A stretch of 64,000 bases of DNA from an uncultured Aquimarina sp. (lineage in GTDB: Bacteria; Bacteroidota; Bacteroidia; Flavobacteriales; Flavobacteriaceae). Shown here piece by piece: positions 45,215 to 53,458 of this stretch. The position numbers and the translations under genes were made by a program. Where the stretch lies: positions 1 through 64,000 of the forward strand of contig CANMLL010000005.1 of assembly GCA_947498775.1 (NCBI GenBank). Direction: 5' to 3'. A model generated the notes under the pieces. It saw nothing but the letters and a program-made list of their open reading frames with translations. It ran no database searches and was not told the origin of the DNA. Within the stretch, counting starts at the first letter, position 1, and every line of letters starts with the position of its first letter.

Positions 45215-45952
45215 ATGAAATATCCCTATGTTATTATTGATAATGACCAAAAAATTGCGGATTCCATTCAGATTGCTTTAGAAGGACAAAGTGATTATAT
45301 CTGTACCGGAATAGCGAATGACGAGCAAACGGCGTTGGATTTAATTTTAGAGAGAAAGCCCAGATTAGTTTTTTTAGAACCCGAGGTTCCTGGTACAAGT
45401 TGTGCTAAAACGCAATATTCATTGATGACTGAATTGGCAAAATATATGACCAGGTTGCCAGAGTTTATTGTGATCACAAAAACTACCGAGTATGCTATAG
45501 AGGGAATACGTAATAGGATACTGGATTATATCTTGAAGCCACTGGGTAGGGGGCAGGTTTTGAGGACGTTAATGAGATTTGAAAAAGATTTTGATCTCGT
45601 AGAAGATACCACATTATGTTTTAAATCATATGGAGATTATCGCTTTATAGATGTAGACGAAGTGCTCTATCTAAAAGCCGATAATAATACTACCGATTTT
45701 ATCATGAGTAATGGTAATAAGGTAGAGGCGTTTAAAACCTTAAAGCATTTTCAGGATTTGTTACCAGATCATTTTGTGAGAATTCATAACAGCTATATTA
45801 TCAATACACATTATGTGTCCAGAATTCATTTTGGAAAGGCAAAATGTGCTATTAAGAACACCAACGATATGATTCCTTTTTCTAAATCCTATAAGACTAC
45901 GGTAGAGGGAATTAAAGATAATCTTGCCAAGAAAAGTTTGATACAGATATAA
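45215..45952 (+). CDS. LytTR-type regulator with a substituted receiver domain
   Basis: The 245-residue protein has a CheY-like receiver (1-120) and a LytTR DNA-binding domain (about 140-240, with FRIHNSYIINTHYVSRIH-like sequence FVRIHNSYIINTHY). The phosphoacceptor position holds glutamate (E55 in LVFLEPEVPG) instead of aspartate. The acidic pair (D9, D11) and K108 are kept. Glu at this site often mimics the phosphorylated state, so the regulator may act without a kinase. No histidine kinase is adjacent. Just downstream lie a terminator and then the lipopeptide genes, which makes them possible targets. Confidence 0.88.
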   Translation: MKYPYVIIDNDQKIADSIQIALEGQSDYICTGIANDEQTALDLILERKPRLVFLEPEVPGTSCAKTQYSLMTELAKYMTRLPEFIVITKTTEYAIEGIRNRILDYILKPLGRGQVLRTLMRFEKDFDLVEDTTLCFKSYGDYRFIDVDEVLYLKADNNTTDFIMSNGNKVEAFKTLKHFQDLLPDHFVRIHNSYIINTHYVSRIHFGKAKCAIKNTNDMIPFSKSYKTTVEGIKDNLAKKSLIQI

Positions 45953-45977
45953 ATTAAGATACTATTTTCTTAAAAGT

Positions 45978-46010
45978 AACCGATAACAAACGTATGTTAT
46001 CGGTTTTTTT
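45978..46010 (+). terminator. Terminator after the LytTR gene
   Basis: AACCGATAACA pairs with TGTTATCGGTT around AACGTA, followed by seven Ts. It is 26 bases after the stop codon. Confidence 0.9.
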
Positions 46011-46157
46011 GGTTAAAAACACTACTTGTATAACCGTATTATTTGGGTACGCAGATTCCTACAAGAAAAATGTGAATTTTAAAATCCATTCATTTACCAT
46101 TATAATCGGTCGATCTACCCTTAAAAGAGGTCAATTCACTAAAGACACCTTAATATG

Positions 46158-46189
46158 TTGGGCGCGCGCGAGGATTAGGCCTACATTTG
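46158..46189 (+). promoter_or_regulatory. Predicted promoter of the lipopeptide pair
   Basis: TTG (46158-46160), 21 bases, then TACATTTG (46182-46189) fit the flavobacterial consensus in both boxes and spacing. The spacer contains a run of GCGCGCGCG, rare in this low-GC region. A leader of about 150 bases follows, including ATCGTAAAGCGCTACGAT (46244-46261), a hairpin-forming palindrome. Confidence 0.5.
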
Positions 46190-46345
46190 TAGTGTACAAA
46201 AGGAAAATTGGTAACATAATTTTAACTTTTTTTCCTACAAATATCGTAAAGCGCTACGATCCCCAAAATAAGTATAAACTAATAGATTAATTTACCCCAC
46301 AAAGGCTTGATAGTCTTTGGATTAACAAAAAAATTAAGAGAAGTT

Positions 46346-46510
46346 ATGAAAACGATTAAAATTTTATTTGCAGCAGTATTTTTAAGTACATTCTTTATCG
46401 CTTGTGAAGCGGACTCTGTAAATGATGAGGTTGGATTGGAAGAAATGGAAGTGTTGGCAACGGATGGACAAAACGCAGGTGAAGAAGTGGAACCTGGAGC
46501 AAGAAGTTAA
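46346..46510 (+). CDS. Small lipopeptide precursor 1 (possible signalling peptide)
   Basis: Starting at the ATG at 46346 gives 54 residues: a signal MKTIKILFAAVFLSTFFIAC with the lipobox cysteine at 20, and a 35-residue acidic mature part. It aligns position by position, without gaps, with the next ORF. Both share C-E-A-D/E-S-V/I-N-D/E-E-V-G near the lipid anchor and T-D-G-Q-N-A-G-E/Q-E-V-E/Q-P near the end. There is no known domain. The pair stands before a TPR histidine kinase and response regulator, so a role as signal or ligand is possible. The alternative is a small envelope lipoprotein of structural use. Confidence 0.7.
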   Translation: MKTIKILFAAVFLSTFFIACEADSVNDEVGLEEMEVLATDGQNAGEEVEPGARS

Positions 46511-46547
46511 AAAATATTAGATAAAACTATAATAAACTATAAAGACT

Positions 46548-46715
46548 ATGAAAACTTTCAGGACAATATTAACAATACTTTTTTTTAGTGCAATTTTTAT
46601 GGGTTGCGAAGCTGAATCAATTAATGAAGAAGTTGGATTTGAAGTTGAGGATGTAATGGGAACCGATGGTCAAAATGCCGGACAAGAAGTGCAACCTCCC
46701 GGGCAGAACGGTTGA
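46548..46715 (+). CDS. Small lipopeptide precursor 2, paralogue of the preceding gene
   Basis: This 55-residue ORF is below the usual length cut-off of gene callers. It begins MKTFRTILTILFFSAIFMGC (lipobox Cys20), continues EAESINEEVG and ends with TDGQNAGQEVQP plus PGQNG. Relative to copy 1 the signal is diverged but the mature part keeps the same spacing, which points to selection on the peptide. It lies 37 bases after copy 1 and is followed by a terminator at 46744-46777, so the two form a bicistronic unit separate from the kinase gene. Confidence 0.7.
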   Translation: MKTFRTILTILFFSAIFMGCEAESINEEVGFEVEDVMGTDGQNAGQEVQPPGQNG

Positions 46716-46743
46716 GGGTAATTAACTCACAATATAAATAGCA

Positions 46744-46777
46744 AAAGTTCTAATCAAATCGTATTAGAACTTTTTTT
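46744..46777 (+). terminator. Terminator after the lipopeptide pair
   Basis: AAGTTCTAAT pairs with ATTAGAACTT around CAAATCGT, followed by seven Ts. It lies 28 bases after peptide 2 and 42 bases before the kinase start, so kinase expression depends on read-through or its own promoter. Confidence 0.9.
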
Positions 46778-46819
46778 GTTGAACTTAAATTGATTAATTT
46801 AGAAATAAAATTATTCGAA

Positions 46820-48868
46820 ATGCTCCTACGCCTCTTTAAACTTATAATTTCTATTTCATTCTTTTTCTTTATTGGTTGCAATAAACCCAATGAAGTTATT
46901 GATAATGATGAGCTAAAATCTAATCTTATAGAGAACTACATAGATAGTGGAAGAAATGCAAAAAACTCTATAGAAGAAAGAAAAAATAATCTAGAGAAGG
47001 CGTATGGAATTTATGCTACACTGGATGATAATACTTTTAAAGTAGAAAAGATTCATGAAATTTCATTTGGTTATTATGCTTTAAAAGATTATGAAAGGTA
47101 CCGGAAACTGAATGAAAAAGCTTTAAAGCTATCAGGACTAATTAATGATTCTTTAAATATGGCTCGATCTTATGCGTATTTAGGAATTTTCTATAGGAGA
47201 TCGGAATTGTTAGATGTTGCATACGAGAATTTTTATGAGGCGGAAAAAATTTATTCTAATATTAATAAGGAAAATTACGATGCAAAAGAAATTGCATTTG
47301 ACCATGGCAAGGTTTTAATTGATATGGCTCGTATCTTACAAAGAATTAAGGATTATAGTGAAAGTGAAGCTATAACTATAAGAGCAATTGAGAGTTTTAA
47401 AGAGTCTGAAAAAGATAGATATTTACCTCTTTCTTATTCCAACCTAGGTCTTATTGCAAAATATTTTGAACAATATGAGAAGGCTATTGAATATCACTTT
47501 AAAGCAATAGAATACGGAAAGAAAAATAAAAAAGAAATATCTCAGACGATAACATCTTACAACAACATTGGGATTGTATACAGATCTGAAAAAAAGTATG
47601 ATAAAGCAAAGGAATATTTTATTAGAGCACTTTCTTTTGAAGATTTTTTGGATAAAAACCCAGGAACTTATGCTAGATTATTAGATAATCTAGCTCATGT
47701 TAATTTTTTGTCTAATGATACTAGTGAGATTCCTGAACTTTTTTTTAAAGCTTATAAAATAAGAGATAGTATTGATGATAAGCAGGGTATGATAACAAAT
47801 GCCTTGCATATAGCTGAGTACTACAGAAATCAAGGACAAGATAGTATATCTGCGGAGTTTGCTCTTAAAGCTAAAGATATCTCAGTTGAAATAAGTAATA
47901 ATGAAGAATTATTGAAATCATATCAGATATTGTCTGAAGTATTAAATAGTGATGAAGGTGTTAAGTATGCTCAAGCTCATATAAAGCTTAATGATAGCCT
48001 TCAAAAAGATGAACGCTTATTTAAAGATAAATTTGCAAGAATCCGCTATGAAACAAAGGAAATAGCAGAAGCAAACCAGCAAATAAGCCGCGAAAACGAA
48101 ATATTAATAATAGCTATATTAGGCTTAACAGCCCTATTCCTCTTAGGGTACATTATTTTTAGGCAGCAGCAAAGCAATAAAGAATTATTATTTGCTCAAA
48201 CCCAACAAGAAGCCAATCAAGAGATCTATAGATTATTACTTAACCAACAAATCAAACTCGAAGAGGGGCGTAAACTCGAGCAACAACGCATGTCTGAAGA
48301 ACTACATGATGGGGTATTGGGTAGATTGTTTGGGGTACGATTAAGCCTTGACGGTATCAACCAACGGGCCAACGATGGTTTTACCGAGGCCAGAAATAAA
48401 TATATAGACGAGTTAAAGGGTATCGAAAAAGAAATACGATTGATCTCTCATGATCTTAGCTCAGAGACCTTGCCGTCTGATGTGGCCTATATTGATGCTG
48501 TAGAAAATCTAATTAGTGACTTGTGTGACGCACACAAGATAAAATTCGAATTTAATAACGACGAAGAGATCGATTGGGAGCATATTGATGACCAAAAAAA
48601 GGTAAACTTATTTAGGATTTTGCAGGAGTCATTGCAGAACATTTTTAAACACTCTGGTGCAAAAAGTATAAAAATTAATTTCGATTATATAGAAGATAAA
48701 ATAAATCTTACTATATTGGATGATGGAATTGGGTTTAACAGCACAAAAGTTAAAAAAGGAATTGGTTTAAAAAACATTACATCAAGGGTTAGTCAGATGA
48801 GTGGTATGGTACAGTTTTTAAGTAATAAAGACTCGGGTACACAAGTATCTGTAAGCGTACCGGTTTAA
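46820..48868 (+). CDS. TPR-containing sensor histidine kinase
   Basis: Starting at 46820, the 682-residue protein has a lipoprotein-like signal (ISISFFFFIGC, Cys20) and about six to eight TPR-like repeats (about 30-410). A transmembrane helix (about 428-447), a short coiled coil, and a HisKA_3 dimerisation domain with the phospho-His at residue 496 (EELHDGVLGRLFGVRL) follow. The HATPase domain (LDDGIGFN, KKGIGLKNI) ends it. The TPR part should lie in the periplasm and act as sensor. It is followed at 113 bases by its probable partner, a LuxR-like response regulator. Two lipopeptide genes lie immediately upstream. TPR domains bind short peptides in other bacterial sensors (the RRNPP family), but that is only an analogy here. 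Confidence 0.88.
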   Translation: MLLRLFKLIISISFFFFIGCNKPNEVIDNDELKSNLIENYIDSGRNAKNSIEERKNNLEKAYGIYATLDDNTFKVEKIHEISFGYYALKDYERYRKLNEKALKLSGLINDSLNMARSYAYLGIFYRRSELLDVAYENFYEAEKIYSNINKENYDAKEIAFDHGKVLIDMARILQRIKDYSESEAITIRAIESFKESEKDRYLPLSYSNLGLIAKYFEQYEKAIEYHFKAIEYGKKNKKEISQTITSYNNIGIVYRSEKKYDKAKEYFIRALSFEDFLDKNPGTYARLLDNLAHVNFLSNDTSEIPELFFKAYKIRDSIDDKQGMITNALHIAEYYRNQGQDSISAEFALKAKDISVEISNNEELLKSYQILSEVLNSDEGVKYAQAHIKLNDSLQKDERLFKDKFARIRYETKEIAEANQQISRENEILIIAILGLTALFLLGYIIFRQQQSNKELLFAQTQQEANQEIYRLLLNQQIKLEEGRKLEQQRMSEELHDGVLGRLFGVRLSLDGINQRANDGFTEARNKYIDELKGIEKEIRLISHDLSSETLPSDVAYIDAVENLISDLCDAHKIKFEFNNDEEIDWEHIDDQKKVNLFRILQESLQNIFKHSGAKSIKINFDYIEDKINLTILDDGIGFNSTKVKKGIGLKNITSRVSQMSGMVQFLSNKDSGTQVSVSVPV

Positions 48869-48981
48869 AAAAATGTTTAAGATTGTTTTATAGAATAGGG
48901 GTGTTGCATAATATTTTACTCTGATCGAAGTTAGATACATGAAAGTCCTGTTTTTGAGAACTAAAAACTACGAATTTAAAG

Positions 48982-49653
48982 ATGAAGAAAAAGCTAAAAG
49001 TTCTTATGATTGATGATCATCCTATGATTATCGAAGGGTATAAGAATACCTTACTAGGTGAAAACCAAAAAGAATACCAGATCAAAATCGACATTGCATC
49101 CAATTGTGATGATGCTTACGAAAGAATCGTAAAGGCTTCAGAAACAACTCCTTATGATATGCTTTTTGTGGATATTAAACTACCACCTTCATCAGACGGT
49201 ACGATCACCTCTGGAGAAGATTTGGCAAAGCATGCAAAAGAGTTGTTGCCAAAATCAAAGATTATTATTTTAACAATGCATCGAGAAGATCATAGGATTC
49301 ATAATATTCTTAAAAATATTAATCCGGCCGGATTCTTAATCAAAAGTGATCTTACCTCTAGCGAACTACTTTTGGCTTTTAATAATATTGTAAAAGGAAA
49401 GGCGTACTACAGTGCCACGGTAAATGATCATTTTAGAAAGATGATGACCAATAAATTCTCTCTGGATGAGAAAAATTTAAAGATATTGTATCATTTATCT
49501 CGTGGTGTAAAAACCAAGAACCTTCCTAATTATGTAAGCCTATCTTTAAGCGCGATCGAGAAAAGAAAAAACCAGATTAAAGAAATGTTTTCTATTGCCA
49601 AAGCAGATGATCAAAAATTATTAGAAGAAGCACGCAAAAGAGGGTTTATATAG
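48982..49653 (+). CDS. NarL/LuxR-like response regulator
   Basis: The 223-residue protein has a receiver domain with the acidic pair at D11/D12 (LMIDDHPMIIEGY), phosphoacceptor D64 (LFVDIKLPP), and the Thr/Lys positions in ILTMHRED and GFLIKSD. A C-terminal helix-turn-helix follows (about 160-215), with LSRGVKTKNLPNYVSLSLSA in place of the usual LuxR GxxNKEIA motif, so the HTH is diverged. It presumably receives phosphate from the TPR kinase at 46820. An insertion after D64 (PPSSDGTITSGEDLA) is longer than usual. Confidence 0.88.
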   Translation: MKKKLKVLMIDDHPMIIEGYKNTLLGENQKEYQIKIDIASNCDDAYERIVKASETTPYDMLFVDIKLPPSSDGTITSGEDLAKHAKELLPKSKIIILTMHREDHRIHNILKNINPAGFLIKSDLTSSELLLAFNNIVKGKAYYSATVNDHFRKMMTNKFSLDEKNLKILYHLSRGVKTKNLPNYVSLSLSAIEKRKNQIKEMFSIAKADDQKLLEEARKRGFI

Positions 49654-49716
49654 ATATGGTTACTTGTAAGTAGAGACCTTTCTCCAACTCTTTATTTGTT
49701 TGAAGATGTAAAGTCA

Positions 49717-50025
49717 TTATTTTTGCTTTTTTAGGATCTTGTTTTTCCATTCTAAAGCCGCGCCAATAGTTTCAAAATATTGTAGTTCTTTATCGAAGAA
49801 TGTTTTTTTAATTCTTGATGGACTCTTTTGTTGAGGATTCTTGGATACTACAGCAAAGCCTGCTAGATTCTCAATTTTATTACCTTCAAAATATGATATA
49901 GGATTTACGGCATAAGAATTAGTTCGATGAGTGATATAAATGAAGAATTTGTTTTTATAATCCTTCTGTGCCATAAATGACATTTCGCTTATGAATTCTG
50001 GAAATACAGTAACGCCTTTTTTCAT
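49717..50025 (-). CDS. Hypothetical protein of 102 residues
   Basis: The protein is basic and not recognised as a known family. It lacks a signal peptide and begins MKKGVTVFPEFISEMSF. Its 3' end lies 63 bases from the convergent response regulator gene. A miniature transposable element has inserted two bases upstream of the start codon, so the native promoter and leader have been displaced by about 190 bases. If the annotated start is correct, expression may be altered or lost. Later in-frame Met codons (residues 15 and 18) are possible starts. Confidence 0.55.
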   Translation of the reverse strand: MKKGVTVFPEFISEMSFMAQKDYKNKFFIYITHRTNSYAVNPISYFEGNKIENLAGFAVVSKNPQQKSPSRIKKTFFDKELQYFETIGAALEWKNKILKKQK

Positions 50026-50027
50026 AA

Positions 50028-50228
50028 TTGATAATGGCTCTAGTTTAGATTAGCGTTGGTATTTTACAACTAATGAATTTTTCGTCCCATCTCCAATCAC
50101 TCCCAAAGGGAAGATAGTAAAAAAGTCCTTTCCTTTGGAAAGGATTTAGGATAGGATATACAGCTAGTTATCGGGTAAATAATAATTTTAAGATTACCAA
50201 CGCTAATCTAAACTAGAGCCTTGATAAT
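50028..50228. mobile_element. MITE with 26-bp inverted repeats and 8-bp target duplication
   Basis: The ends at 50036-50061 and 50195-50220 are exact 26-bp inverted repeats, beginning GGCTCTAGTTTAGATTAGCG. They are flanked on both sides by the direct repeat TTGATAAT (50028-50035 and 50221-50228), the classic signature of transposition. The 185-bp element has no coding capacity. Its interior holds hairpins (TCCTTTCC/GGAAAGGA). An 8-bp duplication fits families such as IS1595, but the source is unknown. Confidence 0.92.
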
Positions 50229-50373
50229 ATATAATCCTTATGTATTTCAACGCTACAAAAGCTGAAATCGAATGAAGCTATAATAGAAAGACTGTTGGTT
50301 GTGTAAAGTTAAATTATGTATAAAAATAAATGTTTTGTTAAAAATTATCTTAGAAAAGAGGCGAGATTGGGGT

Positions 50374-50410
50374 AAAAAGAAAGTCTCTATTAAAAAATAG
50401 AGACTTTACG
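50374..50410 (-). terminator. Terminator-like hairpin downstream of clpC
   Basis: On the minus strand AAAGTCTCTATT pairs with AATAGAGACTTT, followed by CTTTTTAC. It is about 120 bases after the clpC stop codon, and symmetric enough to work in both directions. Confidence 0.6.
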
Positions 50411-50528
50411 TATAATGATTTTTTTAATACCTAATAGAGGTTTTAAATCTCTAAGACCTGCCCGATAACAAAAAAATGTTTAGGGAGCATGACTCGTGAG
50501 CTTGCTCTGAGGTCATTGGTTTTTCTTT

Positions 50529-53084
50529 CTAGGATTCTGTAGATTTCTTAGCTTTTTTAATATTTATCGTAAGTTCGCCAGCATCATCCATATCCATAAA
50601 AATACTGTCACCTTCTTGTAGTTGAGCATTTATAATCTCTTCTGCCAAAGCGTCTTCTATGTATTTTTGAATAGCTCTTTTTAATGGTCTTGCACCATAT
50701 TGCTTATCAAACCCTTTTTCGGTAATGTAGTCTTTAGCCTTTTCGCTTAGAGACAATTCATAACCAAGATCTTTTATGCGGTTATATAGTTTGTCAAGCT
50801 CGATATCAATGATTTTATGAATATCTTCTCTCTCTAATGCGTTAAATACTACAACATCGTCTACTCTATTTAAAAATTCTGGTGCAAAAGCTTTTTTTAA
50901 GGCATTTTCTATAACTCCTTTGGCATAATCATCTGCCTGCGTTTTTTTGGCAGAAGTTCCAAAACCAACACCTTGTCCAAAATCTTTTAGCTTTCTTGCT
51001 CCGATATTAGAGGTCATAATAATTATGGCATTTCTGAAATCAATTTTACGACCAAGGCTATCGGTTAAATAACCATCATCCAAAACTTGCAACATCATAT
51101 TGAAGACATCTGGATGCGCTTTTTCAATTTCATCAAGAAGTATTACGGCATAAGGTTTTCTACGAACTTTTTCTGTAAGCTGCCCACCTTCTTCATATCC
51201 AACATATCCGGGAGGTGCTCCAATAAGTCTTGATACGGCGAATTTTTCCATGTACTCGCTCATGTCAATTCTTATAAGTGTATCCTCGCTATCAAAAAGT
51301 TCTTTTGCAAGTACTTTGGCCAATTGTGTTTTACCAACACCTGTTTGTCCCAAAAATATAAATGAACCAATAGGTTTGTTAGGGTCTTTAAGTCCTGCAC
51401 GATTACGTTGTATGGCTTTAACTACTTTTGATACGGCTTCATCTTGACCAATAACTTTACCCATAATTAGTTTAGGGAGTTCGGCCAACTTGTTACTTTC
51501 AGTTTGTGCAATTCTATTTACGGGTATTCCAGTCATCATAGAAACAACATCGGCCACATTTTCTTCGTCAACGGTTTCTTTATGAAGCTTAGATTCTTTT
51601 TCCCATTGTTCCTGGGCGATACCTAATTCTTTTTCAAGATTTTTCTCGTCGTCCCTAAGCTTTGCTGCTTCTTCATATTTCTGTTTCTTGACCACACTAT
51701 TTTTAAGCTCTCTAACTTCTTCTAGTTTTTTCTCGAGGTCAAGTACTTTTTTAGGAACGTCAATATTAGTTATATGAACCCTAGATCCAGCTTCATCAAG
51801 GGCGTCTATAGCCTTGTCTGGTAAAAATCTATCGGTCATGTATCTGTTGGTTAGCTTTACACAGGCTTGAATTGCCTCATCGGTATAGCTCACATTGTGA
51901 TGTTCTTCGTATTTCTCTTTAATGTTATTAAGGATTTCGATAGTTTCCTCAATATTTGTAGGTTCTACGATTACTTTTTGGAAACGTCTTTCCAGCGCGC
52001 CATCTTTTTCAATATATTGTCGATACTCATCTAGCGTGGTGGCTCCAATACATTGTATTTCACCTCTGGCCAAAGCAGGCTTAAACATATTTGAAGCATC
52101 AAGGCTTCCGGTAGCTCCACCAGCTCCTACAATGGTATGAATTTCATCGATAAAAAGAATAATGTCGTCATTTTTTTCGAGTTCATTCATTACAGCTTTC
52201 ATTCGCTCTTCAAATTGTCCACGATACTTGGTTCCGGCAACTAAACTAGCTAAATCAAGAGTAACAACACGTTTGTCAAACAAAATTCGAGAAACCTTTC
52301 GTTTTACTATTCTAAGTGCAAGCCCTTCTGCGATTGCAGATTTACCAACACCAGGTTCACCTATCAAAAGAGGGTTGTTTTTCTTACGTCTACTTAATAT
52401 CTGTGATACGCGTTCTATTTCTTTAGATCTTCCTACCACGGGATCAAGTTTACCTTCTTCTGCCATAGCAGTTAAATCTCGCCCAAAATTATCTAAAACA
52501 GGAGTCTTGGATTTTTTTCCCGCTTTGCTTCCTCCAGAAGGAGAGTTAAAAGGATTTTCTTTTGAAGAATCTCCTGTCAAATCATCATCATCATCAGAAA
52601 ACGATTCTGCCTTTGGGCTATCTATATATTCTTCGTCGTTAGCAATCATATACTTAAATTGGTCTTTAACGTTATCATAATCAACTTTTAAACGATTTAA
52701 AAGTTTAGTAGTTGGGTCATTTTCATTTCTTAAAATGCATAAAAGAAGGTGGGCAGTGTTTATAGAAGAACTTTGAAACAGTTTAGCTTCTAAAAATGTA
52801 GTCTTCAAAGCTCTTTCTGCCTGTCTTGTCAAATGCAAATTCTTTTTTTCATTTGAAGCCACAGCTACATCAGGGTTTGCAGGGCTTAGGATTTCTACTT
52901 TTCTCCTTAAATTGGTCAAATCAATATCTAACGCATCAAGGATACTAATTGCTTTTCCACTTCCATCACGCAACAAACCTAACATAAGATGTTCTGTGCC
53001 AATGAAGTCATGACCTAATCTTAAGGCCTCTTCTTTACTGTAGGCAATTACATCTTTAACTCTAGGTGAAAAATTATCATCCAT
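50529..53084 (-). CDS. clpC: ATP-dependent Clp protease ATP-binding subunit ClpC
   Basis: Starting at the ATG at 53084 ([20 protein letters not shown]) gives 851 residues; the longer frame adds an unlikely leader. Domains are the Clp N-domain (1-145), an acidic linker, AAA1 (Walker A GEPGVGKS at 242-249), the UVR/middle domain with coiled coil (about 425-530), and AAA2 (Walker A GQTGVGKT near 580). The C-terminal D2-small domain carries [20 protein letters not shown]. ClpC unfolds proteins for ClpP. It is divergent from gyrA. Confidence 0.96.
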   Translation of the reverse strand: MDDNFSPRVKDVIAYSKEEALRLGHDFIGTEHLMLGLLRDGSGKAISILDALDIDLTNLRRKVEILSPANPDVAVASNEKKNLHLTRQAERALKTTFLEAKLFQSSSINTAHLLLCILRNENDPTTKLLNRLKVDYDNVKDQFKYMIANDEEYIDSPKAESFSDDDDDLTGDSSKENPFNSPSGGSKAGKKSKTPVLDNFGRDLTAMAEEGKLDPVVGRSKEIERVSQILSRRKKNNPLLIGEPGVGKSAIAEGLALRIVKRKVSRILFDKRVVTLDLASLVAGTKYRGQFEERMKAVMNELEKNDDIILFIDEIHTIVGAGGATGSLDASNMFKPALARGEIQCIGATTLDEYRQYIEKDGALERRFQKVIVEPTNIEETIEILNNIKEKYEEHHNVSYTDEAIQACVKLTNRYMTDRFLPDKAIDALDEAGSRVHITNIDVPKKVLDLEKKLEEVRELKNSVVKKQKYEEAAKLRDDEKNLEKELGIAQEQWEKESKLHKETVDEENVADVVSMMTGIPVNRIAQTESNKLAELPKLIMGKVIGQDEAVSKVVKAIQRNRAGLKDPNKPIGSFIFLGQTGVGKTQLAKVLAKELFDSEDTLIRIDMSEYMEKFAVSRLIGAPPGYVGYEEGGQLTEKVRRKPYAVILLDEIEKAHPDVFNMMLQVLDDGYLTDSLGRKIDFRNAIIIMTSNIGARKLKDFGQGVGFGTSAKKTQADDYAKGVIENALKKAFAPEFLNRVDDVVVFNALEREDIHKIIDIELDKLYNRIKDLGYELSLSEKAKDYITEKGFDKQYGARPLKRAIQKYIEDALAEEIINAQLQEGDSIFMDMDDAGELTINIKKAKKSTES

Positions 53085-53458
53085 ATAATTAATCTCTTTC
53101 TTTTTCTTTTTAACTAAAATAGTAATTTTTAAGATTATTAAAGGCAAAAACTATTCCTTTTAAACGATCATTAACAAATATCTGACAATACTGACGTATT
53201 TTGTCATGATAAATACCAATTTATACATGAGTTTTCTAGTAAATGTAATGACAATTTGTAAATGTTTTTCCTTTACTATTGGTAAATAGACAAAAAAAGC
53301 TTTAATAATCAAAACCTAAGCCTAGAGACTTATTAACCATTGATACCATTCTTTTTGTTAATAAATTACGTATATTAGATAAGTAAATGCGTGTTAAAAA
53401 CGTCTTAATTTACTTAAATTAGCGCGTTTATTAATTCAATTTTAGAAAAAAGTTTTTT
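53085..53458. other. Divergent clpC-gyrA intergenic region (374 bases)
   Basis: No gene seen. The region must hold both promoters. Weak inverted repeats are TGACAATAC/GTATTTTGTCA (about 53183-53206) and AAGTAAAT/ATTTACTT (about 53380-53416). No CtsR or CIRCE operator was recognised. No strong TAnnTTTG box was identified for either gene. Confidence 0.4.

Noticed and set aside
45994..46290. 98-residue ORF between the LytTR gene and the lipopeptides
   Set aside because: It starts inside the terminator T-run, its translation has no recognisable domain or signal, and a promoter-like element lies inside it.
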